Below are positions 33,534-44,070 of a stretch of DNA of 64,000 bases, piece after piece (position 1 is the first letter of the stretch; each line of letters starts with the position of its first letter). Below the pieces are notes generated by a model. That model saw nothing but the letters and a program-made list of their open reading frames with translations. It had not been told where the DNA came from and made no database searches. Where the stretch lies: NCBI GenBank assembly GCA_032768795.1, contig CP136491.1:1488001-1552000 (forward strand), in the 5' to 3' direction. The DNA is from Tremella fuciformis (Eukaryota > Basidiomycota > Tremellomycetes > Tremellales > Tremellaceae). The position numbers and the translations under genes are program-made.

Positions 33534-35025
33534 CTATGGCCGGAATCGTGAAGGGCTGAACGCCTCCAGGGGCACTTCTGGGGCCGGCCGACCCATCAGC
33601 AGATCCGCCATGACCTTGCCGCTGCCCGGACCAAGAGTTATTCCCTGCGATCAGCGGCAGCTCCAGCAGAATTGAGAGGCGACTCACCCATGGTCCGTGC
33701 CCAGCGGCAATGTATATCTCGTCCTCATTGCTCTCCAGCCGACCAAGCAGCGGTGTGCCATCTGGTGTGACGGGCCGATAGCACAGCTACACCTCAGCCC
33801 TCCTCTCGTGGTGTCACAAACTGGGGAGGATCGCTCACGGCGGCCGAGACGAGCTCGGCGCCGTTCTTGACGTCCAGCGCGTCGCTCAGACGGGCTGCGG
33901 CTCGCGTGAGCCGCCCCACAAGGCGGTCATCCACCAGTCCTTCCACAGCGGAAGGATCGTCCGGGAAGCCCTGGACTATGTTCGAGGCAGACCGGGGGCC
34001 GGCGTTCTCGCCAGCGATATAGACCAGCCCGTCGGGTCTGCTCTCAGCTCTCGCCCACTTACTTCTCAGAATCGCATCGTGAGACAGATGGGGGAAGGGG
34101 AAGGGTGTGATGGTGACATACCGGTATATCAGCTCGATGGAGCCCGTGCAGTCCTTGTCCCCCTCACGAGACGAAGGAGAGCTCTCCACATGCCGCACGA
34201 TATCCCCCGGCTCGCTCTCTCCTTCCACACCCGCAAACACCGTCGTGCCGACCAGACTCGCGTCCAGTCCCCCGGGCGCAGGGCGAATATGGACCGAGTG
34301 GCCGGGGAGGTTTGAGATCGCCGGCAGGGGCAGCCCCAGTCTCTGGCATACAGAGCGGGACCACGGGCCCGCGCATACGAGCAGCTTGTCCCATCCCACC
34401 TCCGCCATCCCCTCTGGCGAAGCGACGCGGAGCTGCCTCGCCTGGCGATCCACACTTGTCGGCGTCCCATAGATTACTTCCAGGCCAAGCTCCTCGCATC
34501 TGCCCGATAGAAACTTGCAGAACTTGGCGGGGTTCCTGCTCTCAGCCTCTCCTCCCCTCCCTCTCCTCGGCGGGGGCTGGGCACTCACACATAAGCAACT
34601 TCCGAGTCCATCATGTACACCTCCCCATTCAACCCTCGCCCACCATCCCCGTCTCTCCCCTTCTTCCGCACGGGCCTATAAGCACTCAGACTCGCGCCGC
34701 TCTGCACCTCTACGCCCAGTGCAGGCCTGACCATCCAGTCCCACTGTCCACCTCCGTACTCGTTGTCCAGCTCCTCGTAGCACTTCCAGCTGAGACGCGA
34801 GAGGGGACGCGTATGCGCGGGCTGCCAGTCCCGCCCTATCATCCCCATCGCTCTGCCTGATGCGCCGTGGGCTATGCGGTGGCGCTCGATCAGTGTGACG
34901 TGGGGCTTGGGCTCCGAGGAGGAGGGGGAGGAGAGGAGGTAGTAGGCTGTGGAGAGGCCGATGATGCCGCCGCCGATGATGATTATACGCGTGCGAGTGC
35001 TGGAGGATGAGGTGCTGGCGGTCAT
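33534..35025 (-). CDS. TDA3: FAD-dependent oxidoreductase, TDA3-like
   Basis: Exons 34589-35025, 34122-34535, 33839-34037, 33688-33786 and 33534-33644 give 419 residues. The N-terminus has the dinucleotide-binding fold (IIIIGGGIIGLSTAYYL), a GASGRAMGMIG stretch and, at the end, the C-terminal FAD contact (AAGHGPWGITLGPGSGKV). The DAO fold is a D-amino-acid-oxidase-like flavoenzyme. The middle (YIAGENAGPRSA, GLVDDRLVGRL, LCYRPVTPDGTPLLGR) matches the fungal Tda3 group, whose yeast member is linked to endosomal retrograde trafficking and topoisomerase-damage sensitivity. Substrate unknown. All splice phases agree. Confidence 0.82.
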
Positions 35026-35106
35026 GGTGCGAGTCGTGAGATGGGAAAGACCACTGTTGCAAGCATAACTACTTGTAGTCGCATAAGCGAGGTGGATGTC
35101 ACCAGT

Positions 35107-35130
35107 TACGGTGGCCCGATAGTTTCAACG
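35107..35130 (+). repeat. Left terminal inverted repeat
   Basis: A 24-bp perfect inverted match to 36058-36081. Confidence 0.85.
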
Positions 35131-36057
35131 GCACATCCCGATCTCCGTCTCTCGTGTAGGATGTGGCGGAGAAGATCTGCATAGGGCCCGCCTGGGGCGG
35201 GAACGAGCGTAGCGGCGTCTATGAAGATCTACAAGCACAAGAAGCTGTGGGGAGGGCCGGCCGGCGAGCGCTGTGCAGCAGCAATCCTACACGGGACGAT
35301 AGATGTCAGGATGAGAGGTCATCCTCGAGCGTCCTGTGCCCTAAGACCCCTATCCTCCCGTCACGTGATCCATCAAACATTGACCATCGCGTTTTCACTT
35401 TTGGTATTAGATGTAAAGTCAATTCTCTTCATATCTCAGCTCATATTGCTCCTAGAGATGAGATCTCTTCGCGTGAGAGCTTGTGTGATCAGCGCGCATT
35501 TTCTCAGGCTATGCATGCGCGCTCTTATGCATTACAAACAAGCGACCATACCGCACAGCCCCAGTCTGGCCAAATTCTGAGTAGAACCGCCTGTTCCTCT
35601 GTCAGTTTCCGTGTTATATGCATCCAACAAGCACAGAGGCGTACAGTACGCTTGTCTGTTCCCCCTCAGTGGGTTTTGGAAGTTCAACAAACCTTGTGGA
35701 GGATGCATGACAAGGGGTTCCAGGTATGACTGGCCACACCCGTCCAAATTCCATAAAGGCGCGGAGGATTCGGGGAGATCTCCGAAGGTTACCCGGTTGG
35801 CCGGTCATGCCGGTCAGCATCCACCAGCATCCCTTTTGGGATCCTCCCGGCTCCAGATGGGTGCCCATATGTCACCATGCATGCAATGCTGGCTGTCACA
35901 AAGCTCACAGATGACTGCTATATGCATGAAGGGGGTGCCTTCCAAGTCTGAGATTGATTGCATGCATGACTGACAAGATTTGAGGAAGCCCAAAAGTCAA
36001 ATTGCATTATACAAGGAGTGAAATGCAATCGCGTTAATGAAATTCGATTTTCGAAGT

Positions 36058-36081
36058 CGTTGAAACTATCGGGCCACCGTA
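36058..36081 (-). repeat. Right terminal inverted repeat
   Basis: A 24-bp perfect inverted match to 35107-35130. Confidence 0.85.
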
Positions 36082-36199
36082 CCAGTGGAGGCACCGAGTG
36101 GAGGTGCCAAGAGCCGACCGGTCGACACGGCCGATAGATATCTAGGATTGATGCAGACTTCTCATCTATAGTACTACGTGCGCCATCAATCGCAACAGG

Positions 36200-38041
36200 C
36201 TACAGCTCGATCTCTCCACGAAGGGTCTCCGAGCCATACCCGTACGGCCTCTCGGGCATCTGCGGCCTCTTCTGCTTCTCCTGGTCCTTCGCCGCTTCCA
36301 TCTGTTCCCGGCGATGCTCCTGTACAGCCTTGCGGCGCAGGAGATATGTCGTGACCGTGATGGTGATCATACTGAAGACGACCCATCCGAGGAGGATCCC
36401 GAGGTTCTGTGCGATCTCGTTCTTCGTGTTGAAGATGATAGTGCGAACGGTACGGCCGACGTTGTAGAAGGGCATGGCGACGCCGTAGCGGTAGATCCAC
36501 GGCTGCAGCTCATGTGGCAAGGTCGCGACTCTGAGTGGTCAGCGGGAGTCTATGCAGCAAAAGACTGGAAACTCACGAAACATTGACCAGAATCCAGGGG
36601 ATGAGGAAGAAGGCCGTGAACTTTTGACCGAGGAGTGTGACGGCAAACTCGGTCGCGAGGCCCACTGCCGACATGCCGAGGTAAAGAGTGAATGCCCAGA
36701 GGAAGAAGCCGCCGGCATAGGTGTAGTGCGCGCCAAAGTGCGCCTTGAACGGGAGAGATACCATGGCGAAGAGGAAAGACACGGGGAGGTACAGGATGAG
36801 AGGGGTGGCGATCCGGTATGTGAGGTACGCCTTGGTGGTCATGAATGGACCGCTACGGAGTCAGCTTGATCTCAGGAGAGACTTGGTCAGCTCACATGAT
36901 CTCGCGGACGGCGTTGTTGGTCATTGTGATGGTGAAGGCGAAGATGAGCATGTAAATGAGACCGACGAGGGTGATGGCGGTGGCGACGGGCTGATTGTAC
37001 GGCCGCAAGTTGACCATTTGGTAGGATATAGAGCTCGAGATGGTCGTAGGAGCGGTGGCGAGGAGGTTGATTGCAGTGGCGTTGTTGGCATTAGCTTGTA
37101 GGCTGGGGATTAGGTGTCTGTGCACGATCGAGTCGGAGAAACGTACTATTGAGCTGCGTATTGAGCCGAGAGACGAGCAGTGGTCGAGCCCAGCGCCTGC
37201 TGGAGGTATGGAACAAGGTAGCTTCCGGCGGCATTCTCATTCCTTGCCTGGGAGTAGATTACGGAGATGGCAGAGGTGCCATTGTACGTCGCGTTGCCAA
37301 TGGACTGAGCGAGAGCCAAAGCGGCAGTGGCACCCGTGTTGATCACGACGGCCGCCCACGCTCCCTCGTTGACGATGTTCTCCTCGAGCAATTCGGTAGT
37401 TGGGAATTCGGAAGGAGAGGTCGTAAAGTATTTCAGGTTGGTCATGGCGAGCTGGGTATCAGTATCTGAACCATAAGAGGGTCTGTGCACCTGCACACCG
37501 TGCCTGTCGTTGTCGTGTGACCGACATGAGAGAACAGTACTCACGAGACTCTGGGAGACGGCACTGCCAATCGCGCCGCCGTCGCGGTCGATGACGCGCA
37601 CGGTCAGGCGGTTTGTGTATTTGTTCGACTTCCACACTGCTGGTCAGCGGATCTTTCCTCAACTCCTCAAGGACGACTCGAAATAGACATACGAGAACCC
37701 CAGTACAACGGGAGACCGAGCCACATGAGGCAGATGGTGAGGACGAGCGAGGGGCCGAGAATTTTGAAAGTGATCTTGCGGAACATGGCCATTTGGGGAT
37801 CAAAGACTGCACGTCAGCACCGACCGCGGGCTGACCGAAGGCGCGACTCACATCCATAGGCATACTTTTCCAACTTGGGAGGACCACCCGCCGGTGGCCC
37901 GCCGGCAGCTGCTGCCCCCGCTGCTGCCTTTTCTGCCGGCTCGGTATCCCGGGCCTTTTGGGCTTCTGGGACGGACCCGTTTCCGTTGGCCATCTCTGCG
38001 CCGTGGTTGATTCGGAGGGGTGTGTCCGAGTGTTCTGACAT
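36200..38041 (-). CDS. SNG1-family (DUF3533) membrane protein
   Basis: Exons 37852-38041, 37693-37806, 37545-37636, 37147-37451, 36896-37102, 36577-36852 and 36200-36530 give 504 residues. After a Gly/Pro/Ala-rich cytosolic N-terminus come one membrane helix (GPSLVLTICLMWLGLPLY), a ~200-residue extracytosolic domain with N-glycosylation sites (GNATYNGTS) and then five helices in the C-terminal half (TAITLVGLIYMLIFAFTITM; PLILYLPVSFLFAMVSL; FTAFFLIPWILVNV; GILLGWVVFSMITITV), ending in a charged tail. Yeast Sng1 is linked to nitrosoguanidine and fluorouracil resistance and to membrane lipid asymmetry. The family call rests on topology and motifs such as IVNEGAWAAVVIN and LPHELQPWIYRYGVAMPFYN. 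Acceptor 37636 could shift by 3 nt. Confidence 0.8.
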
Positions 38042-38796
38042 GGTGGTGGGAGGCGGTGGGGTGAGATTAGGCGGTGGGCGATAGTGTAGGAGTGTCCTTG
38101 CTATGCGATACGATGCGGTATTGACTGATAAGAGCGCGGTGTCTGCGCGTGTTTCGACCTTATATACAAGTTACAGAGTCGGTGTTGTGGAGGCGTGCCG
38201 GGCGGCGGCGGTGATGATGCAGCGTGTTGGCCGAGTTAGACAGAGAGGACAACCGATGACCGGGCTGAATATATATGCTAGATGAGAAAAAAGGAATGAA
38301 CGATGAGCGATGCGGGCCAGTCGATGGTGAATCAGCCAGCCGCCGACGCATCCAGTTGGTGCATGGTTGGTTATGTTGCCGTAACAGCCACTATCCAGAG
38401 TAGACAAACCGAGGCGTCGGACACGGACCTCGGTTATAACCCTTGGTTACCCTGAACCTCAATGACCGAGGTGGATCATCATCCGCCGTGCCTAAAGGCC
38501 CCTTTGGACTTGGCAGTAGCTACAATTAGCACATTACCAATCATTAGTAATCAAGCTAACTAACGCTCGCTACCTCTTAGCCCACTCGGCCGCAACAGGT
38601 GGGCATCACTGACCACTCCCCGCGGTAAGATAGGCGTGCCCCACGGGTTATGCCACGTGATCGCAGACAGTCCGGTATTTGCGGGATGGGTCGGTTGACA
38701 GGGTGAATAACCGGTCCATGGTCCAACTTGAAAGACTAGCACCATACACCATACACGCATTGCTCGTTTCATCTCTCATCACAGTCAGTGCTCGAC
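38042..38796. other. Divergent promoter region, SNG1-like / MDR reductase
   Basis: This lies between two genes reading away from each other. TATA-like runs (ttatatacaag near 38160; gaatatatatgc near 38268) lie on the SNG1-like side. Imperfect repeats of ggtta/gaggt (38430-38480) are present. No gene was seen. Confidence 0.45.
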
Positions 38797-40258
38797 ATGG
38801 CCGCAGCAGCGGTCAAGCAAAACGACCGCCTTGTCTTGTCAGAACGGCCCCAGCGGGGACCAATCACCAACAAGACGTTCCGGCGGGAGAGAGTGCAGCT
38901 GGGCGAGTTGGCAGACGGGCAGGTGCTCGTCCGCGTCGACCATGTTTCCATCGTAGGCCGCCCGTTCAAGAGCCCCTGCGGAGGGTACTGAGAGCAGGAT
39001 CCGACGATGCGCAACTGGCTCAATCCGTGGAAGTCATACCTTCCACCTGTGGAGATTGGCGCCGTCATGCGCGCGGGCGGAGTGGGGCGCATTATCGCTT
39101 CCAAAACGCCGACCCTGGCAGAAGGCGATCTGGTGGGTCCATCATGGTGGCTTGACGGGGCTGATGATAGGTTTTTGGAACGCTTGGCTGGCAAGAGTAC
39201 TGGGTCGGCCCGCCGAAAGCCCTGCAGCGGGTGCAGTGGGTCGATCTACCTCAACAGGGAAGCAGGCTGATGTCAGGCTTCCACCAGGGGCGGAGGACAT
39301 AGATTACCTTGGCTTCCTCGGGACATCAGGTCCGTCCTCGTTTATAGTAGCAATGGCAGTCTGGCTGAAGATCAGGCCTCACCGCATACTTTGTTCTTCC
39401 TCGTTTGGCCGGCAGGACAGGAGCACGCTGACGCTCGCAGGGTATGTTCGACATTGGCCGGCTGAAAGACGGCGACACAGTGCTCATCTCTGCCGCCGCC
39501 GGCTCGGTCGGTCTGGTAGGGTCATCCTGACACACGTCCAGCATACTCGCTGACGCGAAGGTCGCCACGCAGATAGCGCTCGCCCATCGGAAATGCACAG
39601 TGGCAGCCATCGCGGGCGGCAAAGACAAGTGCGCCCACCTGAAGCAGATGGGCTGTCACCATGTGCTCGACTACAAGTCAGCGGAGTTCAAAGATGCACT
39701 GAGGGCCGTCGGGCTGATCGACGTGTACTTTGACAATGGCGAGTACACCCACCCCCTCTTTCTTGACTGACGCCCAGTCGGAGGGGAGATACTGGACTTG
39801 GTCCTCACGCAACTGAGGGATCACGCGCGTATCGTCGCGTGCGGCCAGGTGACAGCGTATAAGTAAGTCCTCGTCTCGTGCAATTTCTATTGTAGGATGA
39901 GAGCCGACCGGCAGTGCCAAGGAATCCTACGGCCTCAAAAACACCCCGGCGCTCACGTCGTCCAAAGCCAAAATGGAGGGCTTCATCATCCTCGACTACG
40001 CGCCCCGCTATGCGGAAGGCAGGACGTACCTCTCCGACCTGCACGCGAGCGGGAAGCTCAAGTATGACTATACGATCTTGTCCCCTGCGCCTGGTGAGAA
40101 CGGCCTCGGGCGGTGTGTCGAGGCGCTGCACAAGGTCTTCAAGGGGGAGAACAGGGGCAAGACGTGAGTCTCTGGGTATTCCATACCGTGTAATCGAGCT
40201 GATAGGCAGGCTGGTGAAAATTAGCAGAGACGACAGTGGCAGACAGGCAAAGTTGTAG
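38797..40258 (+). CDS. Zinc-independent MDR-family NADP(H) reductase (prostaglandin/alkenal reductase type)
   Basis: Ten exons (38797-38952, 38998-39132, 39171-39235, 39277-39329, 39376-39392, 39441-39515, 39561-39738, 39778-39862, 39915-40163, 40210-40258) give 353 residues. Family motifs are VDHVSIDPTMRNWL, GWQEYWVGPPKALQ, YLGFLGTSGLTAYFG, ISAAAGSVGLVATQIA (the nucleotide-binding glycine motif), VDVYFDNVGGEILD and KMEGFIILDYAPRY. These place it with leukotriene B4 12-hydroxydehydrogenase/PTGR-like reductases, which reduce alpha,beta-unsaturated carbonyls with NADPH and lack the zinc ligands of ADHs. The gene looks broken when read unspliced. One exon is only 17 nt, and the intron at 39739-39777 uses a GC donor (AATG|gcgagt). 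Confidence 0.85.
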
Positions 40259-40538
40259 ATCAGCAGATGCGTAGTGGACACGGCCATGTACAGTACATGC
40301 ATTCGAGCGGTGGCTGCTCTAAGTACTACGTACAGCTATATGCCTACATGTGTATTGGGTGGTGTGGGGCGAAACAGCGGTCCTACTCGTGTGCACATGC
40401 TACATCGCTGTCATGGTCATTTTAGTCCGAATCAGAGTCGATACGCCTTGTTGCCCGCCTCACGCGGGGTGGCTCGGCATCAGGACTGGGGCTGGTGATC
40501 CTGCTCATCAGCTCATCAGGCCTTCTTTCTAGGACTGT

Positions 40539-42390
40539 CTAGCTGACTGACCTCGTCCGCCGCTCGCGCCGACGAGAAGGCTGGCGTATAGGCAAGGCAT
40601 CGTCGCTATCGAGCTCGTCGGAGAACTCGACATCCTCCGCTTCGTCACTACCTCCCCCCGTGCCGACGCTACCAGATGCGTCCGACCCATCGTCGGACAT
40701 GCCCAGGTCGCTGCCGCTGACGGACCGCTCCTCAATCTCTTCGTCGTCGATGAACGAGTCTTCGTAACCTTCCTCTTCCTCCTCAGCATCATCGCCATGC
40801 TCGATCATGTCGAGGACACGGCCGATAGCCGACCGGCCTCGATGTAGGCGGTCATGTCGGCGGTGTCGGCGGTCGTGCTCGTCGTCGTCGCTGTCCCCCT
40901 CACTGCCGCTATCACTCCCGCCTTCGCTGCCCAGTCCGTCCACAGCCTCAATGTCGATCTGCTGGCCGGGCCCGGCGGTTCGATTGTACCGCTGAACATC
41001 GCGTACAATTCGTCGTCTCAGCCTCGAAGAGGCTTCGGGCCCGGATACCTCACTCTCATCGTCCGAGGCAAACAGTATCGCCGTGTCCTCCTCATCAAAT
41101 TCGCTTGCCCCTTCACTCAGGATCTCAAGTTCGAACCCGCCCTCATCCCCCTCAGACTCGCTGTATTCGATACCGCAGCCCTGACACTCGCCGCCGAACA
41201 CCTCGGACAGACACTGCAGACATCGCCAGGTATCGTCCTCTTCGTCCCACAGCTTGTAGTGCTCGGGATCAGGTGGGAAAGTCGTACCCCACGGATCCGC
41301 CAAAGGCGATTCCTGGGAGGCGGACGGGATGTACGCGGATCCGCCAAGCGGCTCCAGGATGTCGCCGATAGCAAAGACCCGAGTTGGTCGGCGCACGACG
41401 GCGGTCCGGCAAACGTGACAGACTTTGCTGCGATGCGACAGATCCATACTTGCATCAATGTTGGGAACGGGATGCATGTATGCTCCTGGGGATCGGAACC
41501 ATTGCAAAAGACTCAAAGTCAGCTTGAACGATCACAGTGGGAAGCGGACACGCTCACCAGGCCTTGCAAGCCATATGACCGCACGACAGGACATGGGGAT
41601 CTTTCAGGTTGTCCGAGCAGATGAGGCAGGACGCCGCCTCTTTGATCGCGTCCTTCAGTCGGTCCGCAGCGCCCGCATGCTCCTCCATGACCTTCAAGTC
41701 AGCATTTTGCGCCCAAAAGAAATGATGGCACACCTTTGCGTGCTCCTCGATCCGCTGCTTCATCTTCTCGCCCTCCTCGTGCGCTGTAGCCAACTCCGCA
41801 ATCTTGCTCTCGAGATCCTTCTCCAATTTCGCAATGATCGTCTCGTTCTCCTCCTGCCTGATCCTGCTCTCCTTGGACGACATCTCCATCTGACGCTGGA
41901 GCAGCTGTAGCCGGTGATCGTCAACGGGAGGAACTGCGATTGCAGCTTTGGCCGGGGCGGAGGACTTGATCTTGGTCAATGGGCTCGCATGCTTGGACTT
42001 GACTTTCGGCGACCGCGCGATATTATCAGGCGTGACCACTCGAGAGAGAGGCATGCTCTCTGCGACAGGTGGTGACACCGACAGCTTCCTCTGCGCATCC
42101 GCTACCCCAAGCGTCTTTGCCCGGATCTCCTCGGTCAGAGCTTGCTTCCTCTTCTTCTCCCTTCTGCGCTTCTTCCGCTTCTCCGACGAGTCGCTGGCCT
42201 GCGATGCGCTCATATTCCCCTCGTCTTTCATGTTGGCAGTAGGATCCGCGGGTTTGCGCGCATGCGAGGCGGCGAGCTGGGTGGAAGGCGCGGTCGGTCG
42301 CCCGGATCCCTTGATGGGCTTGGTGGCAAAGTACGGCGAAGACGAGTGCTCGCGGCGGTGCTGCTGATGTGCCTTTGGATGCGGTGGCAT
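40539..42390 (-). CDS. RING-finger coiled-coil protein, probable E3 ubiquitin ligase
   Basis: Two exons (41558-42390, 40539-41511) give 601 residues. Residues 1-150 are basic and disordered with a Lys/Arg-rich run (EKRKKRRREKKRK), a likely nuclear signal. A coiled coil follows (LLQRQMEMSSKESRIRQEEN onward, ~160-235). The RING finger is CLICSDNLKDPHVLSCGHMACKAC... with CHVC, the intron falling inside it. A second zinc-like cluster is WRCLQC...ECQGCG. The last ~200 residues are very acidic, with runs of Asp, Glu and Ser. Nuclear, chromatin-linked E3 ligases often combine RING and acidic tails, but no orthologue is claimed. The start at 42390 is the first ATG after an upstream in-frame stretch. 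Confidence 0.78.
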
Positions 42391-42708
42391 CTTGCTGATC
42401 GTCCTCTCCGGCCTCCTCAACACAGTCGTCTGGGCCAGACTTGCTCTTGTGACTATGGACGACGAGAGGAACGAGAGACAGATTTATCAGGGGCACGACG
42501 CGACCCTGATCGCCGGGTCGACCCGATATTGATAAGGCCCGGCGAAGCGCCACGTCATGGTCATCCGATCAGGTCTCGGCTGTCAGAAAAGTTGAACGGC
42601 GCATCTCTTCGTATTGCATAGAAGCGCAGAGCATCATTGGCGCAATAGAAGCCTGGATCAGCAACACCTCTTGTATACCTCACATCCCCAGCAGATTTAC
42701 CAATCGCA
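42391..42708. other. Divergent promoter, RING-finger gene / PNO1
   Basis: A 318-bp space between two genes reading away from each other. It presumably carries both promoters. No distinctive motif was identified. Confidence 0.4.
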
Positions 42709-43863
42709 ATGGCTCACAAGTCGCATCGCCAAAAGGCGCTTCAGTCGCAACTGCAAGAGCAGCCAGCCTTGACGCTCGTCTCCCAACCGCCGAGACAACC
42801 CGTGGCGTCTACCTCGGCCGCGTCCATGGACATCGATGACGAGGATGGCGATGTCCTCATTACTTCCTCTGCCCAAGCGGACGTCGCATCGAGCTCAACA
42901 GCCGCAGCCGCCGCTGCTTCCGGAAACCCTTCCGCCTCGTCCTCCAATTTCCAGCCTTTGCCTGCATCACAATTGGGGACAGCTCTGAAGAACGAGTTCC
43001 GCCGCATTTCTATTCCCCCACATCGCATGTCGCCGTTGAAGCGGGAGTGGGTCAACATCTATACGCCCCTGGTCGAGCAGCTCGGTCTGCAAGTACGGAT
43101 GAACGTCAAGCGGAGAGCAGTGGAGATCAAAGTGAGCGCATGCGAGATGTGGATTGGCAGCGCCGGGCTGACCGTAGTCCTCGGGACATACGATCGACAA
43201 CGGTGCGGTGCAGAAGGGTGCAGACTTTGTGAAAGCGTTTGCACTGGGATTTGACGTCAATGTGAGATGGCTCAGTCGTGCGAGAAGCATTGTTGACCGT
43301 TAGGATGCTCTTGCCCTTCTCCGGCTGGACGATCTCTACCTGGACTCTTTCGAGATCAAGGATGTCAAAACGCTGCACGGTGACCACTTGTCTCGAGCCA
43401 TTGGTGCGTGTCTATGTGCCTTATCGTCCCCCCCCCCCCCCCCCCCCCCAACCCCCAAGCTGTCTTACGAGAGCCCCACTGACTCTCAGGCCGTATCGCT
43501 GGTGAAGGCGGAAAGGTCAAATTCTCAATTGAGAACGCCAGCAGAACGCGTATCGTACTTGCCGAGACGTGAGCTGGGTTGAGAGCTACTTCGAGTTCGC
43601 AGCTGACAGCACAGAAACATTCACATCCTCGGCTCAGTGCAAAATATCAAGATCGCTCGTGACGCGATTGTTTCACTCATTCTGGGATCACCGCCAGGTC
43701 AGTCTTCACACTCTGACAACTCTCCGATTCCCTGTCGTTCTACCTCGCGAGTGGCGTCTTCAATTGCGCCTGTCCATCGAAGGGTTGAATCGAAGCTGAC
43801 TCTACAGGCAAGGTGTACGCGCACTTGAAGTCGGTCGGTGCTCGCATGAAGCAGCGTTTCTAG
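42709..43863 (+). CDS. PNO1: Pno1/Dim2, KH-domain ribosome assembly factor
   Basis: Exons 42709-43131, 43178-43261, 43304-43403, 43490-43568, 43615-43697 and 43808-43863 give 274 residues. After a disordered acidic/Ser-Ala-rich N-terminus, the conserved core contains [74 protein letters not shown] and ILGSPPGKVY. This is the near-invariant Pno1 C-terminal KH region, which binds pre-18S rRNA near cleavage site D with Nob1 in pre-40S particles. The nucleolar/cytosolic role is from family knowledge. All splice phases agree. The third intron carries a run of 22 C residues. Confidence 0.95.
43428..43449 (+). repeat. Poly-C run of 22 inside a PNO1 intron
   Basis: A run of 22 C (G on the opposite strand) lies in intron 3 (43404-43489). 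It may vary in length by slippage and may be miscounted in assembly, but it lies outside coding sequence. Confidence 0.8.
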
Positions 43864-44070
43864 TTCTCTTACATTGCTTGTGCCCTCCTGTTCTGTATCT
43901 GTATGCATGTGACGATCTATGATGCTCTTCTCCTCCCAGGAAATCCATGATACCGCCACCCGGAAATTGCCACGTCACCTAGAGATTCAATGTCGCGGTC
44001 TCTGTTCACGCTGCAAAAGTTGGCATTTTGGCATTGTTCTCGCCTTCATTCTCCACGATTCACCAAAAAG

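Larger units (their letters stand above)
35107..36081. mobile_element. Non-autonomous DNA transposon with 24-bp terminal inverted repeats
   Basis: The left end 35107-35130 (TACGGTGGCCCGATAGTTTC then AACG) is the exact reverse complement of the right end 36058-36081. Directly outside lie copies of CCAGT (35102-35106 and 36082-36086), consistent with a 5-bp target duplication. The 975-bp interior has no transposase-like frame; the longest open frame has no recognisable motifs. Superfamily cannot be assigned. A TA target (Tc1/mariner) is an alternative reading of the same ends. The element sits between the promoters of the TDA3-like gene and the 3' end of the SNG1-like gene. Confidence 0.7.

Noticed and set aside
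38797..40258. The MDR reductase as a multiply broken pseudogene.
   Set aside because: All apparent stops and frame changes fall in short introns with CTGAC-type branch sites. Spliced exons sum to 354 codons with conserved motifs intact.
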